A DNA stretch of 64,000 bases from Parelaphostrongylus tenuis (GCA_019055375.1 JAHQIW010006477.1:62001-126000), one strand, 5' to 3'. Shown: positions 45,366 to 56,475, counted from the stretch's first letter. The notes: a model not told the origin generated them from the letters alone. Numbers and translations are program-made.

Positions 45366-48300
45366 ATTGGCCTAGGATGCATGGTTGCGGGTATGAAGTC
45401 TAGTGCGAGAAAGTGTCTCGTTGATGTACCTGGCCTACCCAAGCCTTGGATGGCGTATTTCCACCTAGACAAGAAGAGAATATTTTACCATAATAAAAGG
45501 ACAGGAGAGTCGTTATGGGAGCCTCCTGCAGAATTTCAGCCAGTGTGTGGTTCAAGTATGTTTTTTTTTCTTAAATAAACTTAGTGGACTTAAAATTTTT
45601 GGATGACTAAGCTAACCGGAGGTTGTTATAAATTTTCTACTCGGCTAACTTACCAGTTCGCTAACTTTCTTCGAGTCCGCTTTGATCTAAGGCTACAGTC
45701 CACAGTCGATTGTTCTTGCCGTGAAATGATTGTCCGTCAGATCGACTCTTTAGAGCGATTAACTACTCCAATATAGTAGTCTCAGTAGCTTCTTTCACTA
45801 TATGGTTGTTGACTGACTTCTAGAGAACATTATGCACGAAGTATCCTCTATCATTCATCTATCTCTTATTTACCAAATCACGTATCTCATACTACTAATT
45901 GACTAAACTATCTACATCTCATCTACTGAGGAAGAGAAGCAGAACAGTTCATAAATGAGGGTATATTTCGATTAAATGATGGAGTATTCGAGATAGATTG
46001 AAATTCAAATGAACTACTAGTTGAGTATGAAATGAACTTTTCTGAGCTGAATCCTGCTCTTTGAACGAAAATTATTCTAAAGCATGTTTGGACGAGGCAG
46101 AGGATGTAATCTACACAGCTGAAAATCTCTTAACAACCCTCAAGAGCCTTATGAAGCTTTGGATTTGCCGAGATTTTACAAGGAAGGCAAAACTTCCTGA
46201 TGTAGAGCAACAGATATGTTGAAAATTAATTGGCTCAAACTACAGTGACATCTCTGCGACTATTCCTGCTCTCTGTACCAACGTTGAACGGGAACCCTTG
46301 AGAGTGGGATAATTTCTGGTAGCTATTTGTCGCGAAAATATATTCTGTGAATAAGTCAGGACTGCATAAATTTGAGTTGAGTTTCCGTTATCTCCACGCT
46401 GTTTGAGCTTTTTGGTAAGACGTGCTTTTTGCTTTTGGAGATTGTTTTAGTAGTCATTCGATAACTAAAATCAAGTGAATTGAACGATGTCGTGTATCTC
46501 CTAAAAGGCCTTTTTTGCTTTGTAACAGTCGGAGCAAAACTTTGTTTTCAACATTCAAGCATTTCGCCGAATAAAGTTTTTTTTTTTGACAAGCACGCAA
46601 TGATCGTTGTATAGTACGAATCTTATCAATTTCAACGGTGTACTTGATTTTTGGAAGAGACTCGTTAGAGTGCTGTAATAGTCAGAAGAAGATTAGCTTA
46701 TGCAATTTTGGATCACTTCCGCTGTCCCCTTTCTGTTTTGCACTCTTGCGAAATATGCGTATTTTGATTTTTTTTTCCAGAGTTGCAATATCCATTCGAT
46801 AGCTAAAATCTCCACAATTTTGGAGGTATATTTTATTATCAGAATAACATTCCTAATGCGCTCTAATAGTAAAAATAAAAATTTCTTTCACACTCAGAGA
46901 TTTCTTTCCAGATAAAATTTTTTCCACAAACAATCGTTGAACATTCAATAGCGCAAATCTCAACAATTCTAAAGATGTAATTGGTTTTTGAGGTGGACTT
47001 TGTAGAGCACTGTAGCAGTCAAAAGAAGATTACGTTACGCACATAATCGATATGTTGCACAAAGCACGGCGACTTGGAGTCAGTGTTGCTAAATCTCATC
47101 CTTTGAAGTGCGAAACTCTATCTCCTTTTGACTGTTTACAGCGCTCTAAGAAGTCCCTTCCAAAAACCAACTAAATATTTGAAATCGATGAGGTCTGCGC
47201 TATCGGTTTATTGTCTATTCCTCGCAGAAAACTTTTTCCGGCGAAAAATTTTTCAATGTGAAACAAAATACTATTCCGGTTGTTACAGCGCAAAAAGGAA
47301 GCCATTTGAGAAATGAAGTATACTAATCAAATTCAGTGAATTTCAGCTATCGAATGACTACTTACAATTGAAAAAATGCACAAAATGCGTTTTGACCAAA
47401 GGGCCCAGATAGGCTGCAGATAACGGAAAAGTACCAATTTAACTCAATGAAGGTAACTGTGCTGGAGTCATTAAATTTTTGACCAAAATTACGGACATCC
47501 TTAATGATCCGTGTCAGAGATCACGAAGAAGTTTGGTAACTACCAGCTGCGATCTTCCTCGGTACACGATCAGTAGAAGCTCTTCTAACATCCACAGGCT
47601 AGCAACAACGCAGTTGAGGCTATCGTTATATGCTATATATTATGCGTTACCGTTTTTATGCGTCACCTCATCATACAGTAACTTTTGATGAGTACTTTTG
47701 TTGATTATGAAAAAGCGTTTGAATTGTCGAAACAAATGTCATTTTATCAATGCTCATCTTTAACACTGCGAATCCATATCGCTAAAGCTGTTTACTGCCA
47801 CACCACAGTGGATAATGAAACCCAAGTGAGCCGAGAAAGATAAGTGTTGATGGAAATTCACCATAAAACTCTTGCTTGTGCTGATGACATCACCTTTTTT
47901 TGAGCAACTGACGATGAAGCAGGAACAATGAAAATGAGCCTTCCGAAGCGGGAAAAAGATCGGACAAGCACAAAACAGAAGAAGATCCAGTTCATGAAAC
48001 CCATAATGTGAACGTGAACAAATCGAATCGGATAGCTTTTGCATTGAGGTGACCACCCTAGTACGTGTACCTTGGATGTTCAATGAATATGAGAACAACA
48101 TGAAGGAGGATTTGGACAGGGGAAAGAGAGCAGCGTGGGCCGCATTCGGTTCTCAGAGAGATCGGGGACCAATAAACGACACAAAACTGCATTTCAGCTT
48201 TTTCATTTAACGGTCCTTACAATGATCTGTTATGTAGCAGAGATGTAACCCGATAATTCAACCACATCAAGATTTATGCGTATCATTGAACGAAATCTTG

Positions 48301-48651
48301 TGAAATATGACGAGTACACACAACATTCTACCAAATTCCGAAGCTTAGATTCAAATCTATCTGATCTTTGGAACCTAGGAGAATCTCCATCGATAGCGAA
48401 GCTTGAGCCTATATTCGATTTGAACGAGGATCCGTTATTAATGAGAAGACGACATGGACGAAGAAAATTGCAAAATGCGCGTGCTCTCAAAGACAACCAT
48501 CTACAAGTTGGTCGTACGTGTTCGTAACTAGAGTCAATCAGGTGTACTCCTTGCTGCCGATGTCTTACAGGAACGGTACGAGACTCGCACCCTCCATCAT
48601 GCTAGGATCAAAGTACCACCATGGACTATGATCAGGGAGCAAAGAGAATGA
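45366..48651 (+). CDS. WW-domain protein gene, partly resolved
   Basis: The first exon (ATG 45381, ending 45555 at donor GTATGT) encodes a WW domain at residues about 20-50: LPKPWMAYFHLDKKR then FYHNKRTGESLWEPP, with both Trp, the aromatic pair and the Pro. WW domains bind Pro-rich ligands. A T-rich acceptor (AAATTGTTAG) precedes it. Two further same-strand exons share phase and a 64-base intron: 48272-48506, ending in RALKDNHLQ, and 48571-48651, ending IREQRE then TGA. The second carries a DLNEDPLLMRRRHGRRK basic patch. At least one middle exon is missing, because the phases of 45555 and 48272 do not match. A LINE remnant sits in between. The WW exon might instead belong to the PIN gene downstream. 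Confidence 0.55.
46390..47390. repeat. Cluster of R1 foldback arms
   Basis: At least three plus-oriented arms (about 46440-46530, 46780-46870 and 46930-47030, with ATTCGATAGCTAAAATC and TTTTTGAGGTGGACTTTGTAG forms) are followed by an inverted arm at 47130-47370 (AGCGCTCTAAGAAG, TTTCAGCTATCGAATGACTAC). Confidence 0.6.
47460..48262 (+). mobile_element. LINE reverse transcriptase remnant
   Basis: Plus-strand frames give FVDYEKAFE (about 47700), then LACADDITFF (about 47877-47906), the Y/F-A-D-D catalytic block. YVYLGCSMNM (about 48065) and a degraded RRAAWAAF-type segment (about 48125-48155) follow. This is the order in nematode RTE-like elements. Stops and frame changes are frequent and both ends are missing. 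It lies inside the WW-gene interval. Confidence 0.65.
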
Positions 48652-48999
48652 AAGATACACTAGCGTCCGCACAACTGTGAAAATGGACCGTCTAAGTATT
48701 CAAAAGATTTAAGAAGTTACTCATTCGTATGTTTCCTGATCATCCCAACAATTCGTGCATTCTCCAGTGTTCTGATCTCAAATGTAACAAAAATGAAACC
48801 GAAGCCTCTTAATAAGTAGGGCGGTTTTATGAAGATATTTTCCCACGGAATAGTCTCCATCTCTCATTTGTCTCTCATATACCGTATCGTGCTTCCCGTA
48901 AAGTTGTCTACACTAGATATAACATAATTATGTCTCCGTTTATCCATCATTTCTGCTGGTTATAAATTGTTACGTTAGCATACTTTATTTTCCGATGCT
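48652..48999. other. No gene recognised
   Basis: Downstream flank of the WW-gene stop codon. I see no clear AATAAA signal near the stop. Confidence 0.35.
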
Positions 49000-49210
49000 G
49001 CTTGAAGATTCCGTCTTCTTTAGAAATCTTGTGGGATCATGATTGAGACGGCTCTTCTTGCAGTCTTTGAGATAGCCGATCCAATGCAATCCCTAAGGCG
49101 CTTGTTGATTGATTGCAAGTGTTGGGGCACGAAAGTGAACCAGCGGTTCTAATCATCTTGCTTCTTGGTGCACCGCACCATAAATCCACTGCGCCACACC
49201 GCTCACCTGC
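49000..49210 (-). repeat. tRNA-derived repeat (family C)
   Basis: The body (GCTTGAAGATTCCGTCTTC, GAGACGGCTCTTCTTGCAG) and the reversed head (AATCCACTGCGCCACACCGC) match the copy at 39630. The long minus-strand frame at 49037-49426 overlaps it and is not a gene. Confidence 0.65.
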
Positions 49211-49735
49211 CTGCCAGACTTTGATCAACACTAGTCCATCAATATTTTGCGGGGCGTGGTTTTGAGTTGCCTCTTGCGGATCTTTAACTGTCTGCGTCTT
49301 TACCACCTCCCCAGGGACAGCGAACAATCGTGATTGATCCGCTAATTCACTCCCTAAGTACTTCTTTTCTTTTGCAAGATGTCTCTGGGTCTCGCGTTTC
49401 ACAACCGTTGCGGCATCGAAGCGCAATCGACCGGCGTGTTATTGAAGCGCGATCTGAGCATTAAGGGAATGTCTGTTCATACGTGGCGCACTACCTGGAA
49501 AAGCCGACGCCTATTGCTTTTCGAGATTATCATTCTGTAGTTCGATTCCGTCAGATGTTTTCCGTGTCTATCTATCCGTAACCCTTTGGGGACGGCAGTT
49601 TATCGCTACGCGCAGCGCGATTCGCAAGGGGCATGCGATTTTTTATTTTAATTAGGTTCTTTCTTTTCCGTTTTGAAAATAAAATCCAGGTTTATCGCAT
49701 CATTCGATACCTCCTGTTCTTCTAAATACACTTTC
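49211..49735. other. No gene recognised
   Basis: 49211-49440 is less AT-rich and forms part of a 129-codon minus frame without motif. AACCCTTTGGGGACGGC at about 49580 and a similar GCCGTCCCCAAAGGGCTAAC at about 55962 are inverted, so a shared dispersed repeat is likely. Confidence 0.35.
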
Positions 49736-49739
49736 ATGT

Positions 49740-49880
49740 TTTTTGTGCATACATATATACATATACATATGTGCACATATATATGTACACATAGGTACAT
49801 ATGCACACATGCACATGTATCTATATGTACACACATATACACATATACATAAATATATATACATATACCTTTCCTTCGAG
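49740..49880. repeat. AT/GT microsatellite
   Basis: ACATATATACATATAC-type repetition accounts for the Cys/Tyr/Ile-rich frames here. Confidence 0.85.
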
Positions 49881-49958
49881 TGCTTTATTAAGACCACGCT
49901 CAAATTTCAATAGATCCTTTCATTTTTATTTGAGCCAACATGTCATGTGGTCTGGTAA

Positions 49959-50022
49959 AGGCTCTTGTACAGCCCGAGACACGTGTTTTCGTCCTTATAG
50001 ACTCATCAGCCGGGCAGAACCC
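49959..50022 (-). ncRNA. Type I hammerhead ribozyme, left inverted copy
   Basis: On the minus strand CTGATGA is at 50009-50003, stem II is GTCT...GGAC with loop ATAA, and stem I pairs as in the right copy. It differs by one extra A after GAAA, which alters stem III, and by a lost outer stem I pair. It is possibly less active than the right copy. Confidence 0.75.
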
Positions 50023-50263
50023 GTCGTCTGTCGATCTTTTCATAGTCAGTTCTCTCGGGAGCGTCACACTCCTTATATATAGTTATCGACGACGAGGTAT
50101 AATATGATAAAAATACCAGCCAGCTAGCAATCGAGTGCGAAAACACTCTGTGTTAGGTGAATGTTTCACTTGACATAGAGTGTAAAGCGTACGTCGTCGA
50201 TAACTATATATAAGGAGTGTGACGCTCCCGAGAGAACTGACTATGAAAAGATCGACAGACGAC

Positions 50264-50326
50264 GGGTTCTGCCCGGCTGATGAGTCTGTAAGGACGAAAC
50301 ACGTGTCTCGGGCTGTACAAGAGCCC
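50264..50326 (+). ncRNA. Type I hammerhead ribozyme, right inverted copy
   Basis: CTGATGA is at 50277-50283. Stem II is GTCT/GGAC (50284-50287 with 50292-50295) with a GTAA tetraloop. GAAA is at 50296-50299. Stem III is A-U and C-G with loop ACGT. The cleavage triplet is GTC, after C50307. Stem I has an inner helix GCCCGG (50271-50276) with TCGGGC (50308-50313), a six-base TGTACA bulge, and an outer helix GGGTTCT (50264-50270) with AGAGCCC (50320-50326). All core residues are present. Confidence 0.88.
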
Positions 50327-50389
50327 TTACCAGACCACATGACATGTTGGCTCAAATAAAAAATGCATGTATATATATGCACATGTATA

Positions 50390-50390
50390 C

Positions 50391-50436
<46 letters not shown>

Positions 50437-50445
50437 TGTATATAT
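50390..50445. repeat. (AT)n microsatellite
   Basis: Pure TA repeat of about 40 bases followed by CATATATGTATATATG, adjoining the hammerhead element. Confidence 0.9.
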
Positions 50446-50535
50446 GAGGGCGCCGTGGCCGAATGGTTGTGATGCTCGCCGCGACGCGCGTGGAGCCCAG
50501 TTCCACTCCCCAACTCTCTCCGGCAGCCAACAACA
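50446..50535 (+). repeat. tRNA-like repeat (family D)
   Basis: GGGCGCCGTGGCCGAATGG, then TTGTGATGCTCGCCGCGACG, CAGTTCCACTCCCC and CTCTCTCCGGCAGCCAACAA. The GTGGCCGAATGGTT A-box region is like that of Leu/Ser tRNAs. No full cloverleaf can be closed. Confidence 0.6.
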
Positions 50536-50559
50536 ATGCCCTGTGGAATGCAATAGCTA

Positions 50560-50700
50560 GGATATCCTCGATAAATAAGAAAACTTGCTCAACCAGTATT
50601 CTACGCAGTTCAAAAAGAAGGCGAATAACGAAATGATTGCTAGAAGTGCTGGGATCCGCACAGCGAAAAAAAGCTGTGATGACGGATCAAACAAAATGCT
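50560..50700 (+). repeat. Family C body fragment
   Basis: CAACCAGTATTCTACGCAGTTC, CGAAATGATTGCTAGAAG and GCTGGGATCCGCACAGCG match body segments of the copies at 27435 and 41030, without the head. Confidence 0.55.
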
Positions 50701-50737
50701 AAGGTGCTATATATATATGCTATATATATATATATAA

Positions 50738-51040
50738 GAGCGCATGTGGCGCAGTGGTTAGAGGTGCCCTGCGTCGCACACGAGGTCAATGGTTCGATCT
50801 CGCGCTCATGGCTCACCAAGCCATCCATCCCTCCGGGGTCGGTAAATTGGTACCAGACAGGTCTCAGACTTGTTTGGGAGGATAAGCAGCACTGACTCGG
50901 TTCAGCGGGAGGCCACCGCGAGTCATTGTAAAGGCCAGATGTGCATTCAATCACCTCAAACGAAGTTAAAAATGAAGTCGAATGCATGGCGCATCCCTCA
51001 GGGATTGATCAACGCCGAGAGCTTTATCCTTTATCCTTAT
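50738..51040 (+). repeat. tRNA-derived SINE (family B), full length
   Basis: The head GAGCGCATGTGGCGCAGTGG, then AATGGTTCGATCTCGCGCTC, closes an acceptor-like GAGCGC/GCGCTC stem. The body with TACCAGACAGGTCTCAGAC is followed by the 3' end GGGATTGATCAACGCCGAG and TTTATCC repeats. It is flanked on both sides by (AT)n. Confidence 0.8.
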
Positions 51041-51114
51041 ATTTAGCTTTATTTCGCTGTGCGGATCCGAGGACTTCTAGCAATCAATTCGTTACTCGCC
51101 TCCTTTTTTGAAGC

Positions 51115-51117
<3 letters not shown>

Positions 51118-51153
<36 letters not shown>

Positions 51154-51232
51154 TTATATACATGTATATATATGCATATATATACATATATATGTATATA
51201 TTTATATGCATGTATATATATGCATATATATG

Positions 51233-51291
<59 letters not shown>
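51118..51291. repeat. (AT)n microsatellite between inverted SINEs
   Basis: About 170 bases of TA and ATGTATATAT repetition. It explains the Ile/Tyr-rich frames and separates two opposed family B SINEs. Confidence 0.9.
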
Positions 51292-51292
<1 letters not shown>

Positions 51293-51573
51293 CTCTCGGC
51301 GTTGATCAATCCCTGAGGGATGCGCTATGCATTCGTCTTCAATTTCTATTTTCTCTTGAGGTAATTGAATGCATATCTGGCCTTTTCAGTGACTCGCTGT
51401 GGCCTCCCACTGGTCCGTGTCAGTGCTGATTATCCTCCCAGACAAATCGAGACCCAGTCTGGTACCAGTTTATTGACCCCGGAGGGTGGATGGCTTGGCG
51501 AGCCATGAGCGCAACTTCGGACCATCGACCTCGTGTGCGACAGAAGGCACCTCTAACCACTTAGCCACATGCG

Positions 51574-51580
<7 letters not shown>
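51292..51580 (-). repeat. tRNA-derived SINE (family B), full length
   Basis: This is the inverted counterpart of the copy at 50738. On plus it begins CTCTCGGCGTTGATCAATCC and ends TAACCACTTAGCCACATGCG. Its 3' end joins the (AT)n tract directly. Confidence 0.8.
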
Positions 51581-51608
<28 letters not shown>

Positions 51609-51660
51609 GCATGTGTATATAGAATATATATGTGTATATATTAATTTATCATATTTTGAA
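51581..51660. repeat. (AT)n microsatellite
   Basis: TA repeat of about 30 bases grading into ATGTGTATATAG-type sequence. Confidence 0.85.
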
Positions 51661-51739
51661 CAACTCGAGTGCAAAGCGTCATCTTATCTTCGTCCCTACA
51701 ACGCAGTATGAACGTCTTTCAAAAAAACCAAGCTTAGTG

Positions 51740-52130
51740 TTAGAATCACCGTTTTCGAAGCTATCGAACAATTCCAATTATCGCCTATAAGTCCACAACG
51801 GAAACCGAAGATGAAACATAATTTTCGATACTTTTCCGTTATAGGCGATAATTGAAGAACTGTTCTCATTTGCTGGACAGGAACTCTTTATGGGAGTGTT
51901 AACAATCTTTCAAAAGCTTAGATTACTGGTTACCACCCATGTCGTTGGTTTTTGATAAGAACCTATAACGCTATAAAATCCACTCAAAATTTGAACGCTT
52001 TTTGAAAAATCGGTCACGTGGGGCTGTGGCCAGAAATCTAAGCTTTCGTATGACCACTAACACTCCTATGAAAAGTTGCTGTCCAGCGAATAACATCGGC
52101 TTTTCATTCGTCGCTTCATAATGGTACAAG
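51740..52130. repeat. R2 foldback repeats, two nested inverted pairs
   Basis: CCAATTATCGCCTATAA (about 51776) pairs with TTATAGGCGATAATTG (about 51839). GGAGTGTTAACAATC...AAAGCTTAGA (about 51895) pairs with TCTAAGCTTTCG...ACTAACACTCC (about 52035-52070). No ORF is present. Confidence 0.6.
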
Positions 52131-53574
52131 TACCTATTTTCTTTTTGTTGATGTAACGCTTCAAGAAAGCCTTTCCAAAAACCAGGCATAACAGTGATTT
52201 GGCCATTTATCATGCTATTGTATAACTATTAAAAGTCTAGTGACAATTTCTGTCTAGCGATGTAGCCAAGTGTATTGGTTTTCGGCGAGGCGCAAAGCGG
52301 GGTTGAACGCAATACTTTCTGAGAATCAATACCGGACATCCTACGGAACGCCTTAGCCCGGTTATCCCCGAGATTGCAAGAAAATTTTCTGAACCAGTAT
52401 TCTACGACATTTATGAAGACATATCCTCCATCAAGCGGCAAACGCGAGGAGACGAATCGTGCGCTTTGGGACCTGTACCGGAGAAAATTGCGATTCGGCT
52501 CAAGTGCTAGAATGTATTATATTATAATGACGTTCACCTTGTTTTGTCATCCTTTTACTTATACAATACACTGTAGCCATCATAGTGACTGAAATAGTCA
52601 AAAATTATGCCAGACTGCTCACGATGCCAGTTTAGAGGGAGAAGGGGTGCAGAGTACGTCTGCTTGTCTTCACTGGCCACATTAACTAGGCCATATGTTC
52701 TCATTAAATTCCCAGTCTCTTGCTGCAAGATCACTTCTCGTTCGTAGTATATAACGAGACCTTTTTGTAGACCATGCCCAGTACAAAATGCGTGTTCGAC
52801 TAACTATTGTCTAACTCTAGAATTCTCACAAGAGTTCTCTATTGCTCGTATAGCTTGTTCTTTTGCTCTTTTACTTATCAGTTTTGTTGCTGTCTATCCT
52901 TTTACATGAATGTTCATTGATCTCTTCACGTTATATCACAGTTTCATTTCAGTTACACTGAGGTTAATTGCTCAAGTTTGGGGTGTAGTTGCTCTTATTA
53001 ACCCTGACATAATTAACTAATGCATGTAAATCTCAAGGAGACAGTTGGTTATTTAGCTGACGAGAGTTTGGTAACTGTTGTAGTATTGGTAATAGTAATT
53101 TTTTGTTTTGTTCTACTTTACACAATCCATACTTCACAATTATTGTGCGAATCTCAGTACATAAGGCATTCGAATCGTTTCTTTGCATTCTTCGCTCACT
53201 TAAAAATTTCGTCTTCTTCATGAACACTGATCAGGCAGATCAAAAGGGGAAGGGGATATCAACTTGCGCCGCACATCTTCAATCGCTCGGCCAATCCCTC
53301 CTCTCTTCTCCCTCTTTCTCTCCCTTTCCATCCTCGCCCTCCCCTTTCTCAGTTGTAGGAATAGTAATGATAGTAGTAGTAGTTTGAAGAAAAGTTTTAG
53401 GTACTTGACCTTCTAGAGCCTGGACGTGTGTCGTGTTAGATTATTCGATTGATTGCGTGGATTATCATTTCATTTTGGTACCCTCGCCCCTTTTCTCTCA
53501 GGTCAAGCTAGTCAGAAAATCAAATAGAAAAACGGCGTCATGTTGTGCATGATCAGGACGCATTCGTCCTTCTG
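52131..53574. other. No gene recognised; family C fragments
   Basis: 52370-52430 (GAGATTGCAAGAAAATTTTC, CCAGTATTCTACGACATTT) and 53140-53225 (GAATCGTTTCTTTGC, AAATTTCGTCTTCTTCATGAA, inverted) are family C body pieces. Other frames have no motifs. Confidence 0.45.
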
Positions 53575-53830
53575 GCTTTTCTAGAATTAAACATATCGTT
53601 CAAATCGCAGAGCGTTAAGCTTTTGAATGACCACCCAATGTCTGAGAGAAAGTTTCCATGCAGCGAGAAAGGCCTTCAAACAGTCGAGTACCTCAGCTGG
53701 TACCTCAGCTGGTACACGATTGTTTGAAGGCCTTTCTCGCTGCATGGAAACTTTCTCTCAGACATTGGGTGGTCATTCAAAAGCTTAACTCTTTGCGATT
53801 TGAACGAAATGTTTAATTCTAGAAAAGCCT
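53575..53830. repeat. Near-perfect palindrome, arms about 115 bp
   Basis: GGCTTTTCTAGAATTAAACAT at 53575 is mirrored by GTTTAATTCTAGAAAAGCC at about 53809-53828. The arms run through CGAGAAAGGCCTTCAAACA (left) and TGTTTGAAGGCCTTTCTCG (right) with very few mismatches. The centre has a tandem GTACCTCAGCTGGTACCTC. It contains the R2 core TTAAGCTTTTGAATGACCAC. Confidence 0.85.
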
Positions 53831-56270
53831 TTTTATTAAATGGCAACAATGAAAATAAAATTATGTTTCACACTCAATATTCTTCATTCGCTTGACTGGG
53901 ACTTCGATATGGCTTTTCACTAAAGTTTTTATTCTTTAAATAGCTCAAATCTCGAGGATTTTGGCAATGTAAATGGTTTTTCGAAAGTTTATCAAAGAAC
54001 GCTGTAAGAGCGAAAAGAAGATCGCATTTCACGCCTAAAATGGTACCCCGCCGCTTGACCGTAATAGGTGGCTTATCGGTAATTATAGGTAAAGTTTTCA
54101 AGTCAGAGGTGTCTTATCGTTACATAAATGATGGTATATCACTAATGGACCTTTTACAGGAGGTTTTTTGGTATATAGAGTGAGTTTTCTCTAGAAATTC
54201 TTCAATTTTCAACGATAATACCATATCCTAATTAAAAGTAAACAGACTTTCAACCGCTAATGTGCATATTTATCGCCTGTCTTGCAGGAACGTAACTTGA
54301 ACGCACTTATTTCGCAACTAAACATTCTAATAGAGTTCTATGTGGAGGTATTTTTTGAAATGTAGCTCGAATAAGTGTAGGAAGAGCGCGCATTCATCAT
54401 TGCGTATGAAACGGTACTTCCCCTATCAACAGCCATATTCTAAAATAGTATTTTTCATTCTTTCTAGACATTTTATCAATTATTCTATGGCTTAAATCTT
54501 GAAAAATTGAAAGGGATACTTCATTTAAAAAAGTCTTTGTAATACACTGTAATAAGGAAAAGAATATGTTATCTAACACTTAAGCATTTTTCGACATGCA
54601 AAGTTCTTCTCCAAAAAATTCAGCAGTTCTTCGATAACACAAATCTCGGCAAATTTGGTAGTTTTCTTGGTTTTCTAAGAAATCTCTTCATTGCGCTGCA
54701 ACACCGAAATTAGGATTGCATTTCACATGCGGTGAGTATGCCTTCCGCGGGTATGTGCATGTATATTGCAACATTGGCATCAAGCCGTCGCCGTTCAGTA
54801 ACCAGTCGATTGCTCAAATGTCGAAAAATCCAATGGTGTGCTTACCTTAAAAAAATTTTTCTTTGCGAGCTTTAGCAACAAGAATAAAACTGTGTTGCAC
54901 ATCTGAGTATTCATCGCTGGACACTGCTTTTCTCTCGGACTTTCGTACCCATTCGTTAGCGCATATCTTCACAATTTTAAAAATGCATGACTTTTGAAAA
55001 AGTCTTCTTAGTGCGTTGTTAAATCTAAAAGAATATTGTCTTTTACATTCGACACGCATCGCACAACCACGTGTTAAGTGCGCTGCGTGATCCAAACGTC
55101 GTCGAGTATGCACCCCAAAAATCTCTTAGCTGTGACAAAGCACTAAAACGCTCTTTTCAAAAGTCAAGCTTATCATTGAGATCGCTGTTATTTTTGCTAT
55201 CGTTATCTCTGTCCAGCGAAAGATGCTTGAGTGTTAAAGATTCTACTTTACCTTTACAGTATGATATACAAACTGTTTGGAAACCTAAAATATACCTTCA
55301 TTCTCGATATCCAAGCTGTCGAGTAATTAGGAAAACGTCAGAAAGGAATGAAAACTATTTTCTAATATGGGTGCGGATAGGGTAAAGTTCCGAGAACATT
55401 TCTTTGGAGACAGTCACGCAGTTTGCGTAATGCCGATATTCCAAACTCTTTACTTAAATACGATTGTCCCTTCCCGCTCAGAATTCTTCCACAGTTCATA
55501 AGTTCCTAGCTTTTTGTCTCATTCATCAACTCTGAATAATTGGAATATACGAATGATTGATATGAGTTAGTTATAGTGAGAGTTATCGATGAACAGGTGT
55601 CAAATACAGCCTACATCATCATTTTTGACAAATTGCTAGTTGTTTTCCAATTTTTACTTACTGTGGTGACTCTTGGATCTTGTATAAAACTAGGAGAGAT
55701 TATAACTGTTGATATTTATTGTGGCACCATTTGCACAATTCAATACAATTGATTGATTGGCAAACTCGGTATGATTGCATAGTAAATCAGCGTTTTTCTC
55801 TGCACAAGACATGTATATCTAAATCAAAAGCATATGAGCGATTAGAGGAAATCTTGTTCTATCAAATTAATACAAGAATTGTTAAAGTCTATGCAAACAG
55901 AGAAAACAAACTTTAATCAAACAATAAAATTGCACAATTCGCTCTGCGCGCAACGATTTTATAGCCGTCCCCAAAGGGCTAACTATTATTAATCTCACAT
56001 CGTATAAACAAGATGAATTTTCAAGATCTACGTATACCGCAGTAACTGTGATTTTTGATCGGACCACATTTGGTCAATTATTAACGCTCTCGCCTTTCTT
56101 GGAGCCATAAAGACCTCAGTCGATTGTCTATAGTAGATCTTACTTGTGATGTGAGTCTGCTTTATCGTATAACAAAAAAAAAAGTACTCTAAAATTTCAT
56201 AGATAAGAGCGGTTTCTCCTGGAATATAGTGCTTGTTAGTAGTTTCAGTAATTCTAAGTAACTTTATTTG
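53831..56270. other. Gene-poor interval with R1 arms
   Basis: R1 arms occur at about 53900-54060, 54450-54560, 54620-54720, 54850-55060 and, inverted, 55130-55190. They share TTTTTGAAAAAGTC, CGCTGTAA and TTTCACA blocks. No exon chain was found, although regulatory sequence or missed 5' exons of the PIN gene could lie here. Confidence 0.45.
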
Positions 56271-56274
56271 GGGA

Positions 56275-56475
56275 TAAAGCTCTGGGCTTTGCTCAATCCC
56301 TAAAGGATGCGCCATGCTCGTCTTCAAATTTCAACTTCTTTGAGGTGATAATGCATATCTGGGACCTTACAAAATGACTTGCGGTGGCCTAACGCTGTAT
56401 CGAGTCAGTGTTGCTCATCCAGACAAGCCTAGGACCCGTCTGGTACTAATTCACCGACCCCGGAGTAAAGGTTAG
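56275..56475 (-). repeat. tRNA-derived SINE (family B), head truncated
   Basis: On plus it starts TCTGGGCTTTGCTCAATCCC, continues through GTCTGGTACTAATTCACCGAC and stops at CCCCGGAGTAAAG, before the tRNA-like head. Confidence 0.65.

Larger units (their letters stand above)
49927..50360. mobile_element. Inverted-repeat element carrying two hammerhead ribozymes
   Basis: The arms 49927-50097 and 50192-50360 are nearly identical inverted copies of about 170 bp. They begin and end with TTTGAGCCAACATGTCATG and meet at ACGTCGTCGATAACTATATA. A spacer of about 95 bp separates them. Each arm holds one hammerhead ribozyme in opposite orientation. There is no reverse transcriptase in or near it. Inverted, partial terminal repeats with hammerheads are known from Penelope-like retroelements. 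(AT)n tracts flank both sides. Confidence 0.8.

Noticed and set aside
49037..49426. 129-codon minus-strand open frame
   Set aside because: Its right part is a family C tRNA-derived repeat and the rest has no recognisable domain.
50083..50553. 156-codon minus-strand open frame
   Set aside because: It reads through the hammerhead inverted repeat and an (AT)n tract. The Ile/Tyr run shows it is not a protein gene.
50738..50815. Possible genuine tRNA gene
   Set aside because: The acceptor-like stem is only six pairs, the module is fused to a conserved SINE body, and seven related copies exist.
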